Positions 24,988 to 38,184 of a DNA stretch of 64,000 nucleotides are shown piece by piece. A program made the translations under genes and the position numbers. How positions within the stretch are numbered: the stretch's first letter is position 1; every line of letters starts with the position of its first letter. The notes below the pieces were generated by a model, which saw nothing but the letters and a program-made list of their open reading frames with translations, made no database searches and was not told the origin of the DNA. Source of the DNA: Ascochyta rabiei (lineage: Eukaryota; Ascomycota; Dothideomycetes; Pleosporales; Didymellaceae); the NCBI RefSeq assembly GCF_004011695.2, contig NC_082407.1, forward strand, positions 930,001 to 994,000, in the 5' to 3' direction.

Positions 24988-25189
24988 TGTTAGGCGCTAG
25001 ACCTAGAGGTACCTCTGCCTGTCTTAGCGAGCTACTATAGGGCTAGTCAGCCTAGACTATATAAAGGTGTTAGAGGTTATTACTAATACTCTAGTAATTA
25101 GTCTTGTTACTACACACTACGTACCTTAATACACCTACTATCCTCTTTAACCCTATCCTCCCTCGTGATCGCTTTGTACACTCTTTACA
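24988..25189 (+). repeat. 3' LTR of element C
   Basis: It pairs with 17894-18095 and keeps CTCGTGATCGCTTTGTACAC where the 5' LTR has CTTATAATTGCTTTGTATAC, so here the 5' copy took more C-to-T and G-to-A changes. GCTAA follows. Confidence 0.9.
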
Positions 25190-25194
25190 GCTAA

Positions 25195-26300
25195 CTAAGG
25201 GCGTTAGCCTGTCTTCTACTATAAGTTACCCCCTTAGCGCGCCTATAGGTCTTCCTTTCTAATATAATAGTCTTATTAGGCACCTACTATAAGCATTAGC
25301 AGGTGTATAAGGCTGCCCTTAACTTAGCCCTAGCTAACCCCACGCTAGTAAAGCAGCTAACTACCTCTTGCGCTGCCTGTGCCCCCGCTAAGCCTAGTAC
25401 CTAGGTTGCCCTGCCTGCCACGCTGTTATCTAGGCGTTATAGCAGTAACTAGCTTAATATATACCTCTAGTAGTTTATAGCTTATATAGGGTTAGCCTTC
25501 TAGTCCTAAACTAAGCGCATAAACTAGATAGAGGCAGTCTAGGCCTGTACTACTGTAAGTTTTTCTGCCTATATTAGGTATGTAGCTAACTTAATCTAAA
25601 GAATGCTATTAACTAAGTTAAGCGCCTGCTTACTACGCCCTACTGCTGCCTAAAGTACGCTCTGCTGTCCTGCTTATCCTGCTGCTGCTACTCTAACTCC
25701 TCTAACAAGCGCTGCTTATCTATCTGTTAGCTTTGCTTACCTCCCTGCTATTACTGCTCTCCTTCTTCTATTAAGTTGCCTATACCCCTATATTGTTGCT
25801 ATACTTCCTCTCTTATAGAGTTACCTATACCCCTATACTATTACTATTCCTCCTCCCCTATAGAGCTGCGCTTATTTACCTACTATTACTACTTACTATC
25901 TGTTATAGAGCTGCATACGCCCTACTGCAACTTTAAGGAGATATTACAGCTAACGCGTAGCAGCACTATTAAGGCAGATAAGGTAGATAACAATAATAAC
26001 TGTAAGGTTAACTACTGCTGCTGTATTACGCAGAACTAGGCCTAGGACATAGCTACTGCTGCCTGTCGCTCCCTGTCTGTTAACAACTCTATCTTTATTA
26101 AGTATTAAGGCTTACTACTGTTTGTCTAGTAGTATAGAGTATAAGGTAGCGTTGTGCTAACACTGTAAGGTCCCTAAGCTCTCTTATGCTAGGCTGCGTG
26201 CCCTACGCAGTATTTCCTAATAGGACCCTATAAGGGTTATTATAAATAATAAAAGTTTCTCTTTCTCTATATCTGTTCTGAACGTACTGTGTACATTGCT
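25195..26300 (-). pseudogene. 3' extra region of left B unit, pol-proximal part (Gln-rich, tandem repeat)
   Basis: Immediately downstream of the chromodomain end of pol, the minus strand stays in one frame, apart from RIP-type stops, for about 365 codons. Fragments include RYRERETFIIYNNPYRVLLG and SIRELRDLTVLAQRYLILYY, then a Gln-rich tract made of about 45-bp units at 25776-25930, and GRATQVLGLAGAQAAQEVV near 25400. With the distal part at 16965-17893 it would form a frame of about 590 codons. It is present in both B units. No domain is recognised. A + strand reading also exists but is mostly hydrophobic. Confidence 0.45.
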
Positions 26301-29300
26301 GTAAAGACCTCTTATACTATTATATCCTGTAATACCTCTAGTAGTTCCTACGTTAGCTTTATATATCCTTTCTATTTAACTAGGACCTATAACTTATTCT
26401 ACCTACAGGCCCTCTTTTCTTTTAGGATAGACTTTACCTCCTATTTAGCTAGGGTTAGGTTGTCCTCCTCTAGGATAACCAGCGGGCCTAGTCTACTTTC
26501 CTGCAGGCGCTGTGTTAGTAACAGGTTAGAAGCTGTACGTTCTAGTAGGTCTATATACACTATCTTATAGAGGTTACCTAGTAAATCTAGGGTAATAGTT
26601 AGAGAAGTAGAAACTGTAACTACTGTGTACTAAGCTTATAACTAGTTAAGCTTCTAGCTTAGCCTGTTAGTTTTTACGTTGTAGAGGGAAAACTACACCC
26701 TATCCTCTATATAGTACTGCTCTACAGGCCTACAGCTATAGTCTATTACGTCCTAGGTGCGTTATTATACCTATGCTATAGCTACCTAGGTAAGCTCTAT
26801 GCCTTTCTAGAGGTAGTCTAGGAAATAGACTGCCTGTCCCTGTAGTGTGTTCTAGCTAATAGTTAGTAGTACTGTTGTCTATAGGAGGTCTATATTATAA
26901 CTATAAAGAAGTAGGTTAGGACTAACACTAGTAACTAAAGAGTTATAATTATTAAGTGCTAGTTAGCAGGCTAGAAGATAGTTAGGCTAGTTATCCTACT
27001 TAAAGTTAACTATAACCTGTAGGACTGCCTACACCTCTTAGTTAGCACACTCTATCCCTCTGTCTGTCTAGAGGTAGTAAGCTGTAGAGAGCAGCTAGTC
27101 TACCCCTATAAGGCTACATAATATTGTCTAAAAACATCCTAGCTAGTCTAAGCTGTAGTCTGTAATAATAGCGCTTAGAAAGCCCTAGAACTGCTACTAT
27201 GTGTTACAGAAGACCTTAGCGTAATATTCTGCTGTTATAGAAGTTATTGCTTTAAGCTGTATATACTTAGAGAGGTAATCTATAATAACTTAAAGATAGT
27301 GTAGTACGTTCTTATTAGCCTGAAGGAAGTTAACTATAAAGTCTATTAAAATCTAGAACTAAAAATAGTTAGTAATAGGCAATAGCTAGATTAAGTCCTA
27401 CTGTTAGCGCTGTAATACATACGCGCTAAAATAGTAGCAGTTACAGATATAATGCTAAACGTCCTATAATATCCCCTTCTAGTAGAAGTTGCGTCTAATA
27501 ATGTAGAATATAGCGTTAGCACCTAGATAGCCTGTTAGGTTAGATTTATGTGCCCTTTAGATTATTGTAGTTATAAGTAGCTCCTAACATAAAACCTACA
27601 TAACCCTGTGCTACAGCAGCGTGCTATAAGCACTAAGCGTACAATCTACAATTTACTAAGTAGTCTTAGCCTTAGGAGGGAACTAGCAGGCCCTATTATA
27701 GACAGTAGACAGGCACGCTATATACCCTACGTCCTGCTAAACGCCTTTATCCTATAGTAATTATATATATATGTTAATAAAAAGTAGAAGTATACTAGGG
27801 CCTAGTGTACTAATTACTAATACTAAAACTAGGGTTATTATCCTATAGACCCCCCCTAACCTCCTATTATAGTCCTGTTCCTAGTAGCTTAGCGCATCTA
27901 GTTTGGCTGTAAGGCGCCCTAGGCAGAAGCAAAGGTAGAAACAGAACTTTAACAGCTCCTCCGCCTATTAGTGCTACCTCTTACTTAGCCTACGCGCTGT
28001 AGTAAAGTACTAGAGGTTCTTATAGTGAGTTAGGATAGTAAACAGCCTAGCAACAGACCCTAATTTAGCTGCCTAGACCCCTAGGCACTTTATAACAGCA
28101 GTTAACTCCTTATTATAGATAGTATAGTTCTGTTGTTCTATTATAAGTATAGTAGAGTAATATACTACTAGGCAAAGCACCTTCCTATACTATTAAGAAA
28201 GGCAGCTACCTATCGCCTTACTAAAGTAGTCTGCCTCTAATAGTGTTTCTTGCTTAGGGTCCTACTAGGCTAGGACTAGTTCTGTTATAAATGCGTTCTT
28301 TAGCTAGTAGAACGCTACATCCTCCTCCTGCCCCTACTAGAACAGGACATCCTTCCCTGTAAGGTAATTAAGTAGGGCAGCAATATTAGAGAAGGCTAGG
28401 ATAAAGTCCTAGTAGAAGTTAGCAAACCCTAGGAAACTGTAGACTCTGCGTAAAGACTATAGGGCTTCCTAATTATAGATAGCCTTAACCTTCTTAGGAT
28501 TAGAATAAATGTCCTTTCTAGCTTCTATAATATATCCTAGGTAGTATACTTCCTTTATTATAAATATACACTTCTTAGGATCTAGATATAGCCCTACATT
28601 GCGTAGGAGCATAAGGACTCTGCTAACCTTCCCTAAGTAGTCTGTCCTAGACCTGCTACTATAAATAAGGACATTATCTAGGTACGCAGTAGTATAGTTG
28701 CCTAATGTCTCCTAAAGCACGCTGTTAATATAACGCTAGAAGGACACTAGTGCTCCAGCTAGGCTAAATAGGTAGACTAGCTACTTAAAGAGCCTAAAAT
28801 AGGTACAGAACGTAGTAAGGTGCTTATCCCCTTCTATAACATAAATCTAGTAAAATGCTAAATAAATATTAACCTTAGAGAACTAGTAGGCACCCCCTAG
28901 TATACGCAACGTCTCCTTAATAAGAGGAAGTAGGTACTAGTTAGTAATTATAATACTATTAAGTGCGTAATAGTCTATGCACATACGCCACCTACTAGAG
29001 GACTTTTTAACTAGCAGGACTAAGGCCTCTACTAGGGAAGAGGAGGCACAGATCTACCCCTTATCTATTAGTGCTAACACCGGTTTCTATAGCTTAAGTA
29101 GCTGGTCCCTTAGTATGTTGTACAGAGGGCCTTAGGGTAGAGGCCCCTCCTTCCTAGACTAGTTGCGTTACAACTATATATAGTAATCTATCTAGCCCCT
29201 ATATAGGGGAAGGCTAGAGGCCTTACTCTTATTAAATAGGTCCTAAAACTAGACTAACATAGGGGGAAGGGGGTCTACCTCCTCTGCTGTCTCTTACGCT

Positions 29301-31174
29301 CCTAGGGATTAAACTAAGAGGATTTTAGTAATGTTGTAGAGGCTTATAGAGACAAACTAGTCCCTAGGTAGGTACTTCTAGAGCCTATTAGCTAGAGTCT
29401 TATTAAACCTAATTACTAATAGAAGAGCTATATAAACGTTTGCTATATGCTATACAGACTTATAGACTATAAGGTTTCCTACCTATTATATCCTTAGTAT
29501 GCCCTTTTCTGCGTCTAATACTACGCCCACTTATTAGAGCTAGGGCTTCCCTAAAATAATATCCTAGCTTAGGCCTAGTACTATGTAGGCTATAGCCTAT
29601 AAGTGCTACCTATCTAAGTTATACCTAAACAGAACTAAACAGGAGATTATAGACTTCCTACTAGTACCTACTAGTTATGCTAAGCGTTATAGTAGCACCT
29701 TAATAAAGTCTCCTCCTAAGCGTGTAGTAAAGTTATTACTTACTACACTAAAGCATTATACCCTAAGTCTACTAGCACGTTAGCCTAAATTACCCTATTA
29801 ATAAATAATAAAATGTAGAATATGGGCTTATCTATAGAGTCTGTAATAGCTCCTCTAGCAGCCTATAATGCCTCTGTACTAGTAGTCTCCCTTACTAATA
29901 TGCTTCTACAGCGCTCCTAACTTAGACTTATATTAGAAGTAGCTAGTTTCCCCTATATAAACTAGCCTCTTCCTTACCTAAGATTATTACTACCTGTACT
30001 GTAGTTACTACTGCGTTAGCGCAATCCTAGTAAATAAGTCCTTTTTTGCCGTAATAGGTATATAGGTTAGCCTCCTAGCGTTACTAAAATACCTTATTAG
30101 GAACCTACATAGCCTAGTTAGGAGTAGACTACTTCTAACCCCTACGCTTAGTACTGCTGCTAGTGCAACCTGCAGACATAACTGTTATTTTAACATTACT
30201 GTGCTTATTACGCTTAGGCAGCGCCTAGGTAGGGATATAGCGTAGCTAGTTTTCTATAGCTATAGTCTTAACGTCTATAGTAATAGACTTATACTCTATA
30301 ATAGCTATATTATAATCTATATAAGTTACTCCTTAGTTTATTACTATATTATAGATATTTGCGTTTAGAGCCTAGCAGAGCTTTAATAGGTACTGTTCTC
30401 TGTTCTAGTAGAGGCCACTACTTTGCACTAGTAGCTGCTTAAACTAGATAAAAAAGTCTAAGAATAACTTGTTAGGGCCTTAACAGATGCTTTCTAGCTT
30501 TACCTAGACCTGTTCCTAGCTATAGTTGTTGCTATAGCAGAATTCCAGGTATACTAGGAAGTCCTCTAGGCTCTACACACCTTAAGTACCCTTAATCTTA
30601 TAGAATAGAGCTATATCTTATTATATAGACGCACTAAGCTAGAACTATATAAAGGTAAACATGTTCTATAGCCTACTAATAAAGGATATGTCTACCTGCA
30701 GCTTATATTCTATTATAACCTACTATACCTTAAATAAGGATTTGTCTCTAGTAAAGGCCTTGCCTATAGGAAGAGGTTTTCTATAGGCTGTAGATGTCTG
30801 TATAGGGGCATGTAGGCCTAGGGCAGACGCTGAAAACAGCGCTTTATAAGGCAGGTTAGGGGCTAGGGTAGACGTTAATAGGTACAGCGTTACTTCTAAG
30901 GAGGATAATAGGACTGTAGACGCAGGTCTAGTACAGGTATTAGCTATTTGTGCTAGAGACTCTACAAACGCACGTATATTAGAGTTATTACGTTTAAGTA
31001 ATACTATACGCTTATTAGTAGTAGATAAGGCTTACTATAAGTTTATTATAAACTATAATATCTAGGCTATAAATTCCTAAAGGGTTAAGGGGACAGATTT
31101 GTCTAAGGGGTTATTCTAGGAGCCGGCTAACATAGTACAAGTGCTAGCTGTTCTCCTAGAAGAAGAGATATAAA
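26300..31174 (-). pseudogene. Left B unit gag-pol (chromovirus), RIP-broken
   Basis: Minus strand, right to left: a gag-like region; a zinc knuckle at 30021-30062 read as YTYYGKKGLIYxDC, where two Cys have become Tyr and the His is lost; reverse transcriptase at about 28380-29080 with AYLDNVLIYSS; integrase at about 26650-27700; and a chromodomain at about 26319-26406 (VLVK, stop for Trp, KGYIKLT, stop for Trp, E). The chromodomain places element B among chromoviruses. The right unit repeats this layout. Both copies carry many RIP stops. Confidence 0.8.
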
Positions 31175-31329
31175 TATTATAGACTAGCCTTAGGGTAGGA
31201 TGTAATAAGGGTTAATATAGTATTATATCTCTTAAGAAGGTAACACGTTGCGTGTCCTTCTAATATGTCTGTAGGGCATGTGACCGCCCTATCTCGCTTA
31301 AGGCTTAGACAAGGTCTAAGCCCATAACA
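31175..31329 (-). repeat. LTR B2 (shared middle LTR of tandem element B)
   Basis: This 155-bp copy is the 5' LTR of the left unit and the 3' LTR of the right unit. It starts TATTATAGACTAGCC, where the other copies have TGTTATAG, and ends CCCATAACA. On its right side about 200 bp, including the purine tract, are missing compared with the left unit. Confidence 0.9.
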
Positions 31330-33130
31330 CGCACCTGCCTAAGTTAGACACTGTACTACTCTACACTCCTACCTAACCTACCTGTAACGCACCTACCTAA
31401 TTTTTTGTACGTGCCCTTACCCTACCTGCTATATCTGTTATTACCTCTAGTTATAGCTATTAGGCTACTAGTTAAGAAGCTAGTAGTCTCTCTAGAGGGG
31501 GCAGTTGTAGTCTACTACAGTCCCTCCCCTCTACCTATAACATACCTCTAGTATTTCTTATCTATAGTTTCTAATCTAGTTATAGGGCCTAACTATATAT
31601 ATAGAAAGCTTACTACTGTTGTATAGGTAACTATAAAGTTATAGGTAACTTAGACAACAAGGACCTAGTCCCTGTCTCTGCTAGCGCTGTTCTATGCTAC
31701 CTCTGCTGCCTCCTTACTATTCTTACTAGCTAGTCTTATAAGTACCTACGTCTATTATAGGTCTACTTACCTGCTAATTTCTTCTATAGCTAACTACGTT
31801 CTAGGCGCTAGTAAGACCTACTGTACCTGCGCTAAGTATAAGTATATTTATATTTATAATAATAACCTCTTTACTATAAATACTAAGCTCTGCTGTACCT
31901 AGTATTAATTTAAGTAGTACATTAACGTATATGTTCCTGTTCTAGCCCCTTATTTCTAACTAACAGTAGCTAAGGTGTTAGCACGCGCTAGTAACGCCTA
32001 TGTTAAGACGCCTAGCACCTAGAGTGTAGGTAGTAATAAGGCTAACTAGGGGCGTTAGCCTGTTTTCTACTGTAAGTTACCCCCTTATTACTGCTGTAGG
32101 TTTTCCTTTCTAATATAATATTTTTAGTAGGTACCTACTATAAGCACTAGCAGGTGTATAAGGCTGCGCTTAACCTAGCCCTAGCTAACCCTACGCTGGC
32201 AAAGCAGTTAACCTCTGCTTACGCTGCCTGTTCCCCTACTAAGCCTAGTACCTAGGTTACTCTGCCTACTATGCTGTTGTCTAGGCGTTATAGCAGTAAC
32301 TAACTAGATACCTACCTCTAATAGTTTGTAGCTGCTATAGGGTTAGCCTTCTAGTTCTAGACTAAGCGCATAAACTGTATAGAGGTAGTCTAGGCCTATA
32401 CTACTATAAGAATTTCTATCTATATTAGGTATGTAGCTAACTAGATCTAAAGGACACTATTAACTAAGTTAAGTATCTGCTTACTATGCCCTACTGCTGC
32501 CTAGAGTACGCCCTATTATCCTGCTTATCCTACTGCTGCTGCTCTAACTCCCCTAACAAGCGCTGCTTGTCTGTCTACTAGCTCTACTTACTACCCTGCT
32601 ATTGCTACTCTCCCTCTACTGCAGAGTTGCCTATACCCCTGTGCTAGCGCTACTCTCCCTTTCTTATAAGGTCTTCTACGCCCTCTTACTATTACTACTT
32701 TCCCTCCCCTATAGAGCTACGCACGCCTACCTACTATTACTACTTACCTTCCCCTATAGAGCTGCGCACGCCTAGCTATAACTTTAAGGAAATATTATAG
32801 TTAATATATAGTAGTACTATTAAGGTAGATATAGAGGGCAGTAATAACAACTATAAGGTTAACTACTACTACTACATTATGCAGAACTAGGCTTTAGACA
32901 TAGCTACTACTGCCTATTATTTCCTATCTATAGATAAAAACATCTTTTTTAAGTCCTAAGGCTTACTACTAGTTACCTAGTAGTGTGTGTGTAAGGCAGC
33001 ATCGTGCTGTTGCTGTAAGGTCCCTAAGCTCTCCTACGCTAGGCCTTATACTCTACGCAGTATCTCCTAATAGAACCCTATAAGGGTTATTATAAATAAT
33101 AAAAGTTTCTTCTTTTCTATATCTACTTCT
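31330..33130 (-). pseudogene. 3' extra region of right B unit, uninterrupted copy
   Basis: This corresponds to 16965-17893 plus 25195-26300 of the left unit and preserves the site where element C inserted there. The roughly 45-bp tandem units recur at about 32620-32775. The minus strand reads Gln/Ser-rich stretches (SSIGEGKQQ, DLIRKGEQRQHRGIGNSAVE). The + strand shows a Cys/Lys-rich patch near 31820-31850 (TYCTCAKYKYI). Two divergent copies of the same frame make this the best place to test which strand codes. Confidence 0.45.
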
Positions 33131-36100
33131 TACGTACTATATATATTACTGTAAAGGCCTTCTAGGCCTTTATATTCTATAACGCTTCTAGTAGTTCCTA
33201 CGTTAGCTTTATGTATCCCTTCTATTTAACTAGAACCTATAACTTATTCTGCCTACAAGCCCTCTTTTCTTTTAGAATAGCCTCTACCTCCTATTTAGCT
33301 AGGGTTAGGTTGTCCTCCTCTAGGACAACTAGTAGGCTTAGTCTACTTTCCTGTAGGTGCTGTGTTAGTAACAGGTTAGAAGCTGTATATTCTAGTAGGT
33401 CTATATACACTATCTTATAGAAGTTACCTAGTAAATCTAGAGTAACTATTAGAAGAGTAGGAACTGCGACTACTGTGTACTAGGCTTATAACTAGTTAAG
33501 CTTCTAACTTAGCCTATTAGTTTTTATGTTGTAGAAGGAAAACTACACCCTATCTTCTATATAGTACTGTTCTGCAGGCCTACAGCTATAGTCTATTACG
33601 TTCTAGGTGCGTTATTATACCTATGCTATAGCTGCCTAAGTAAGCTCTATACCTTACTAGAGGTAGTCTAGGAAGTAGACCACCTAGCTCTGTAGTGTGT
33701 TCTAGCTAATAGTTAGTAGCACTGTTGTCTGCAGGAGGTCTATATTATAACTATAGAGGAGTAGGTTAGAACTAACCCTAGTAACTAAAGAGTTGCAATT
33801 GTTAAGTGCTAGTTAGCAGGCTAGAAGACAGTTAGGCTAGTTATTCTGTTTAAAGTTAACTATAACCTATAGAACTGCCTACACCTCTTAGTTAGCATAC
33901 TCTGTCCCTCTGTCTGTCTAGAGGTAATAGGCTGTAGAGAGCAGCTAGTCTACCCCTATAAGGCTACACAGCGTTATCTAAAAATGTCCTAGCTAGTCTA
34001 AGCTGCAGTCTGTAATTATAGCGCTAGAAAAGCCCTAGAACTACTACTATATGTTATAGAAGACCTTAGCGTAATATTCTATAGTTATAGAAGTTATTAC
34101 CTTAAGCTACATATACTTAGAAAGATAATCTGTAATAACTAAGAGATAGCGTAGTATATCCTTATTAGCCTAAAAAAGGTTAACTATAAAGTCTATTAAA
34201 ATCTAGAACTAAAAACAGTTAGTAATAGGCAATAGCTAGAGTAAGCCCTGCTGTTAGTAGTGTAATACATGCGCGCTAAAACAGTAGCAGTTACAGTTAT
34301 AATACTAAACGTCCTGTAACATCCCCTTCTAGTAGAAGTTGCGTCTAATAATGTAGAATGTGACGTTAGCGCCTAGATAGCCTGTTAGGTTAGATTTGTG
34401 TGTCCTTTAGATTATTATAGTTATAAGTAGCTTCTAACGCAGAACTTACGTAACCCTGTACTATAGTAGTGTACTATAAGTACTAAGTATATAATCTGCA
34501 ATTTACTAAGTAGTCTTAGCCTTAGGAGGGAACTAGCAGGTCCTATTATAGATAGTAGATAGGCGCGCTATATACCCTGCGTCCTACTAAACCCCTTTAT
34601 TCTATAGTAATTATATATATATATTAATAAAAAGTAAGGGTATACTAGGGCCTAGTGTACTAACTACTAATACTAAAACTAGGGTTATTATCCTATAGAC
34701 CCCCCCTAACCTCCTATTATAGTCCTGTTCCTAGTAGCTTAGCGCATCTAGTTTGGCTGTAAGGCGCCCTAGGCAGAAGCAAAGGTAGAAACAGAACTTT
34801 AACAGCTCCTCCGCCTATTAGTGCTGCCTCTTACTTAGCCTACGCGCTGTAGTAAAGTACTAGAGGTTCTTATAGTTAGTTAGGATAGTAAACAGCCTAG
34901 CAACAGACCCTAATTTAGCTTCCTAGACCCCTAGGCACTTTATAACAGTAGTTAACTCCTTATTATAGATAGTATAGTTCTATTATTCTACTATAAGTAT
35001 AGTAGAGTAGTATGCTATAGGGCAAAGCACCTTCCTATACTATTAAGAAAGGTAGCTACCTAACGTCTTACTAGAGTAGTCTACCTCTAGTAGTGTCTCT
35101 TACTTAGGGTCCTACTAGGCTAGGACCAGTTCTGTTATAAATGCGTTCTTTAGCCAGTAGAACGCTGTATCCTCCTCCTACCCCTACTAGAACAGGACAT
35201 CCTTCCCTGTAAGTTAATTAAGTAGGGCAGCAATGTTAGAGAAGGCTAGGATAAAGTCCTAGTAGAAGTTAGCAAACCCTAGGAAATTGTAGACCCTGCG
35301 CAAAGACTATAGGGCTTCCTAATTATAGATAGCCTTAACCTTCTTAGAATTAAAATAAATATCCTTTCTAGCTTCTATAATATATCCTAGGTAGTATACC
35401 TCCTTTATTATAAATATACACTTCTTAGGATCTAAATACAGCCTAGCATTACGTAGGAGCGTAAGGACTCTACTAACCTTTCCTAAGTAGTCTGTTCTAG
35501 ACCTACTACTGTAAATAAGGACATAATCTAGGTACGTAGTAGCATAGTTGCCTAATATCTCCTAAAGCGCGCTATTAATATAACGCTAGAAGGACACTAG
35601 TGCTCTAGCTAGGCTAAACAGGGAGACTAGGTACTTAAAGAGCCTAAAATAAGTGCAGAATATAGTAAGGTGCTTATTTCCTTCTATAACATAAATCTAG
35701 TAAAATGCTGTATAGATATTAACTTTAAAGAACTAGTAGGCACCCTCTAGTGTACGCAACAAATCCTTAATAAAAGAAAGTAGGTACTAGTTAGTAATTA
35801 TAATACTATTAAGTGCGTAATAGTCTACGCACATACGCTACCTGCTAGAGAACTTTTTAACTAGCAGAACTAGAGCCCCTACTAGGGAAGAGGAGGTGTA
35901 GATCTACTCCTTATCTATTAGTGCTAACACCTGCTTCTATAGCTTAAGTAGCTGGTCTCTTAGCATGTTGTATAGAGGGCCCTAGGGTAGAGGCTTCTCC
36001 TTCCTAGACTAGTTACGTTGCAACTATATATAGTAATCTATCTAGCCCCTATATAGGGGAAGGCTAGAGGCCTTACTCTTATTAAATAGGTCCTAAAACT

Positions 36101-38024
36101 AGACTAACTTAGAGGGGAGAGGGTCTACCTCCTCTGCTGTGCCTTACGCTCTAAGGGATTAAACTAAGAGGATTTTAGTAATATTGTAGAGGCTTATAGA
36201 GACAAACTAGTCCCTAGGTAGGTGCTTCTAGAGCCTATTAGCTAGAGTCTTATTAAACTTAATTACTAATAGAAGAGCTATATAAACGTTTGCTATATAC
36301 TGTAAAGACTTATAGACTATAAGGTTTCCTACCTGTTATATCCTTAGTATGCCCTTTTCTACATCTAATACTACACCCTCTTATTAGAGCTAGAGCTTCC
36401 CTAAAATAATATCCTAGCTTAGACCCAGTACTACGTAGGCTACAGCCTGTAAGTGCTACCTATCTAAGTTATACCTAAATAGGACTAAATAGGAGATTAT
36501 AGACTTTCTACTAGTGCCTACTACTTACGCTAAGTGTTATAGCAGCGCCTTAATAAAATCTCCTCCTAAGTGCGTAGTAAAGTTATTACTTACTACGCTA
36601 AAGTATTTATACCCTAAGTCTACTAGCACGTTAGCCTAAATTGCCCTATTAATAAATAATAGAATATAGAATAGGGGCTTGTCTATAGAGTCTGTAATAG
36701 CTCCTCTAGTAGCCTACAACGCCCCTATACTAGTAGTCTCTTCTACTAATATACTTCTACAGCGCTTCTAACTTAGACTTATATTAGGAGCAGCTAGTTT
36801 CCCCTATATAAACTAGCCTCTTCCTTACCTAAGATTATTACTGCCTATACTGTAGTTACTACTATGTTAGCATAATCCTAGTAAATATGTCCTTCTTTAC
36901 TATAACAGGTATATAGGTTAGCCTCCTAGCGTTGCTAAAATACCTTATTAGGAACCTACATAGCCTAGTGAGGAGTAGACTACTTCTAACCTCTATGCTT
37001 AGCACTGCTGCTAGTATATACTGCAGACATAACTGTTATCTTAATATTACTATCCCTATTATACTTAGGCAGCGCCTAGGTAGGGCTATAGCGCAGCTAG
37101 TTTTTTATAGCTATAGTCTTAATATCTATAGTAATAAACTTATACTCTATAATAGCTGTATAACAATCTATATAAGTTACTTCTTAGTTTTTTCTATATT
37201 ATAGATATTTGCGTTTAGGGCCTAGCAGAGCTTTAATAGGCGCTGTTCTCTGTCCTAGTAAAGGCCGCCACTTTGCACTAGTAGCTGCTTAAACTAGATA
37301 AAAAAGTCTAAGAATAACTTGCTAGGACCCTAATAGACGCTTTCTAGTTTTGCCTAGGCCTGTTCCTAGCTATAGTTGTTGCTGTAGCAGAATTCTAGGT
37401 ATACTAGAAAGTCCTCTAGGCTCTACACACCTTAGGTACCTCTAATCTTATAGAACAGAGCTATATCTTGTTATATAGACATATTAAGCTAGAACTATAT
37501 AAAAGTAATTATATCCTATAGCCTACTAATAAAGGACATGTCTGCCTACAGCTTATATTCTATTATAACCTACTACGCCTTAAATAAAGATTTATTCCTA
37601 GTAAAGGCCTTACCTATAGGGAGAGGTTTCCTATAGGCTGCAGACGTCTGTATAAAGGTATGTAGGCCTAGGGTAGACGCTAAAAACAGCGCTTTATAAG
37701 GTAGGTTAGGGGCTAGGGTAGACGTTAATAGGTACAGCGTTGCTTCTAAGGAGGATAATAGGATTATAGACGCAGGTCTAGTATAGGTATTAGCTATTTA
37801 TACTAGGGACTCTATAAACACATATATATTAGAGTTATTATATTTAAGTAATACTATATACTTATTAGTAGTAGTTAAAGCTTACTATAAGTTTATTATA
37901 AACTATAATATCTAGGCTATAAATTCCTAAAGGGTTAAGGGGACAGATTTATCTAGAAGGTTATTCTAGGAACTAGCTAATATAGTATAAGTGCTAGCTG
38001 TTCTTCTAGAAGAAGAGATATAAG
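33130..38024 (-). pseudogene. Right B unit gag-pol (chromovirus), RIP-broken
   Basis: It aligns with 26280-31174 of the left unit along its length. The zinc-knuckle region lies at about 36872-36913, reverse transcriptase at about 35220-35930, integrase at about 33490-34540 and chromodomain remains near 33160-33250. The two bodies differ at scattered C/T and G/A positions, so each took its own RIP hits after they were joined, or they were copies that already differed. Confidence 0.8.
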
Positions 38025-38179
38025 TGTTATAGACTAGCCTTAGGGTAGGATGTAATAAGGGTTAATATAGTATTGTATCTCTTAAGGAGGTAACATGTTG
38101 CGTGTTCTTCTAATATGTCTGTGGGGCACGTGACTGTCCTGTCTCGCTTAAGGCTTAGACAAGGTCTGAGCCCATAACA
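38025..38179 (-). repeat. LTR B3 (right end of element B)
   Basis: This 155-bp copy starts TGTTATAGACTAGCC and ends CCCATAACA, followed by GTTAA at 38180-38184. It is slightly GC-richer than B1 and B2, that is, less RIP-affected. Confidence 0.9.
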
Positions 38180-38184
38180 GTTAA

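Larger units (their letters stand above)
17894..25189 (+). mobile_element. LTR retrotransposon C (Ty3/gypsy chromovirus), full length, 7296 bp
   Basis: Two 202-bp LTRs (17894-18095 and 24988-25189) begin TGTTAGGCGCT. Duplications GCTAA flank them (17889-17893 and 25190-25194). The empty site is preserved in the right B unit near 32035-32055 (AAGGCTAACTAGGGGCG), which proves the insertion point. A purine tract (about 24974-24986, GAGAAGGGAGG) precedes the right LTR, so the element reads on the + strand. It is the youngest of the three retrotransposon layers by position. Confidence 0.92.
16810..38179 (-). mobile_element. LTR retrotransposon B (chromovirus): tandem LTR-body-LTR-body-LTR
   Basis: Three 155-bp LTRs lie at 16810-16964, 31175-31329 and 38025-38179, all in the same orientation and nearly identical. 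One pair of GTTAA duplications flanks the whole set (16805-16809 and 38180-38184), so both bodies arrived or arose at a single insertion in element A gag. The right unit (31175-38179) is 7005 bp. The left unit (16810-31329) is about 7.2 kb after removing element C. The coding direction is minus: gag to the right, pol in the middle, and an extra region before the left LTR of each unit. Confidence 0.9.

Noticed and set aside
26289..26570. Open + strand frame of 93 codons (and its copy at 33211-33420)
   Set aside because: It is the complement of the element B pol end with its chromodomain. The composition is Ser/Leu/Tyr-rich and it exists because RIP stops fall in other frames.
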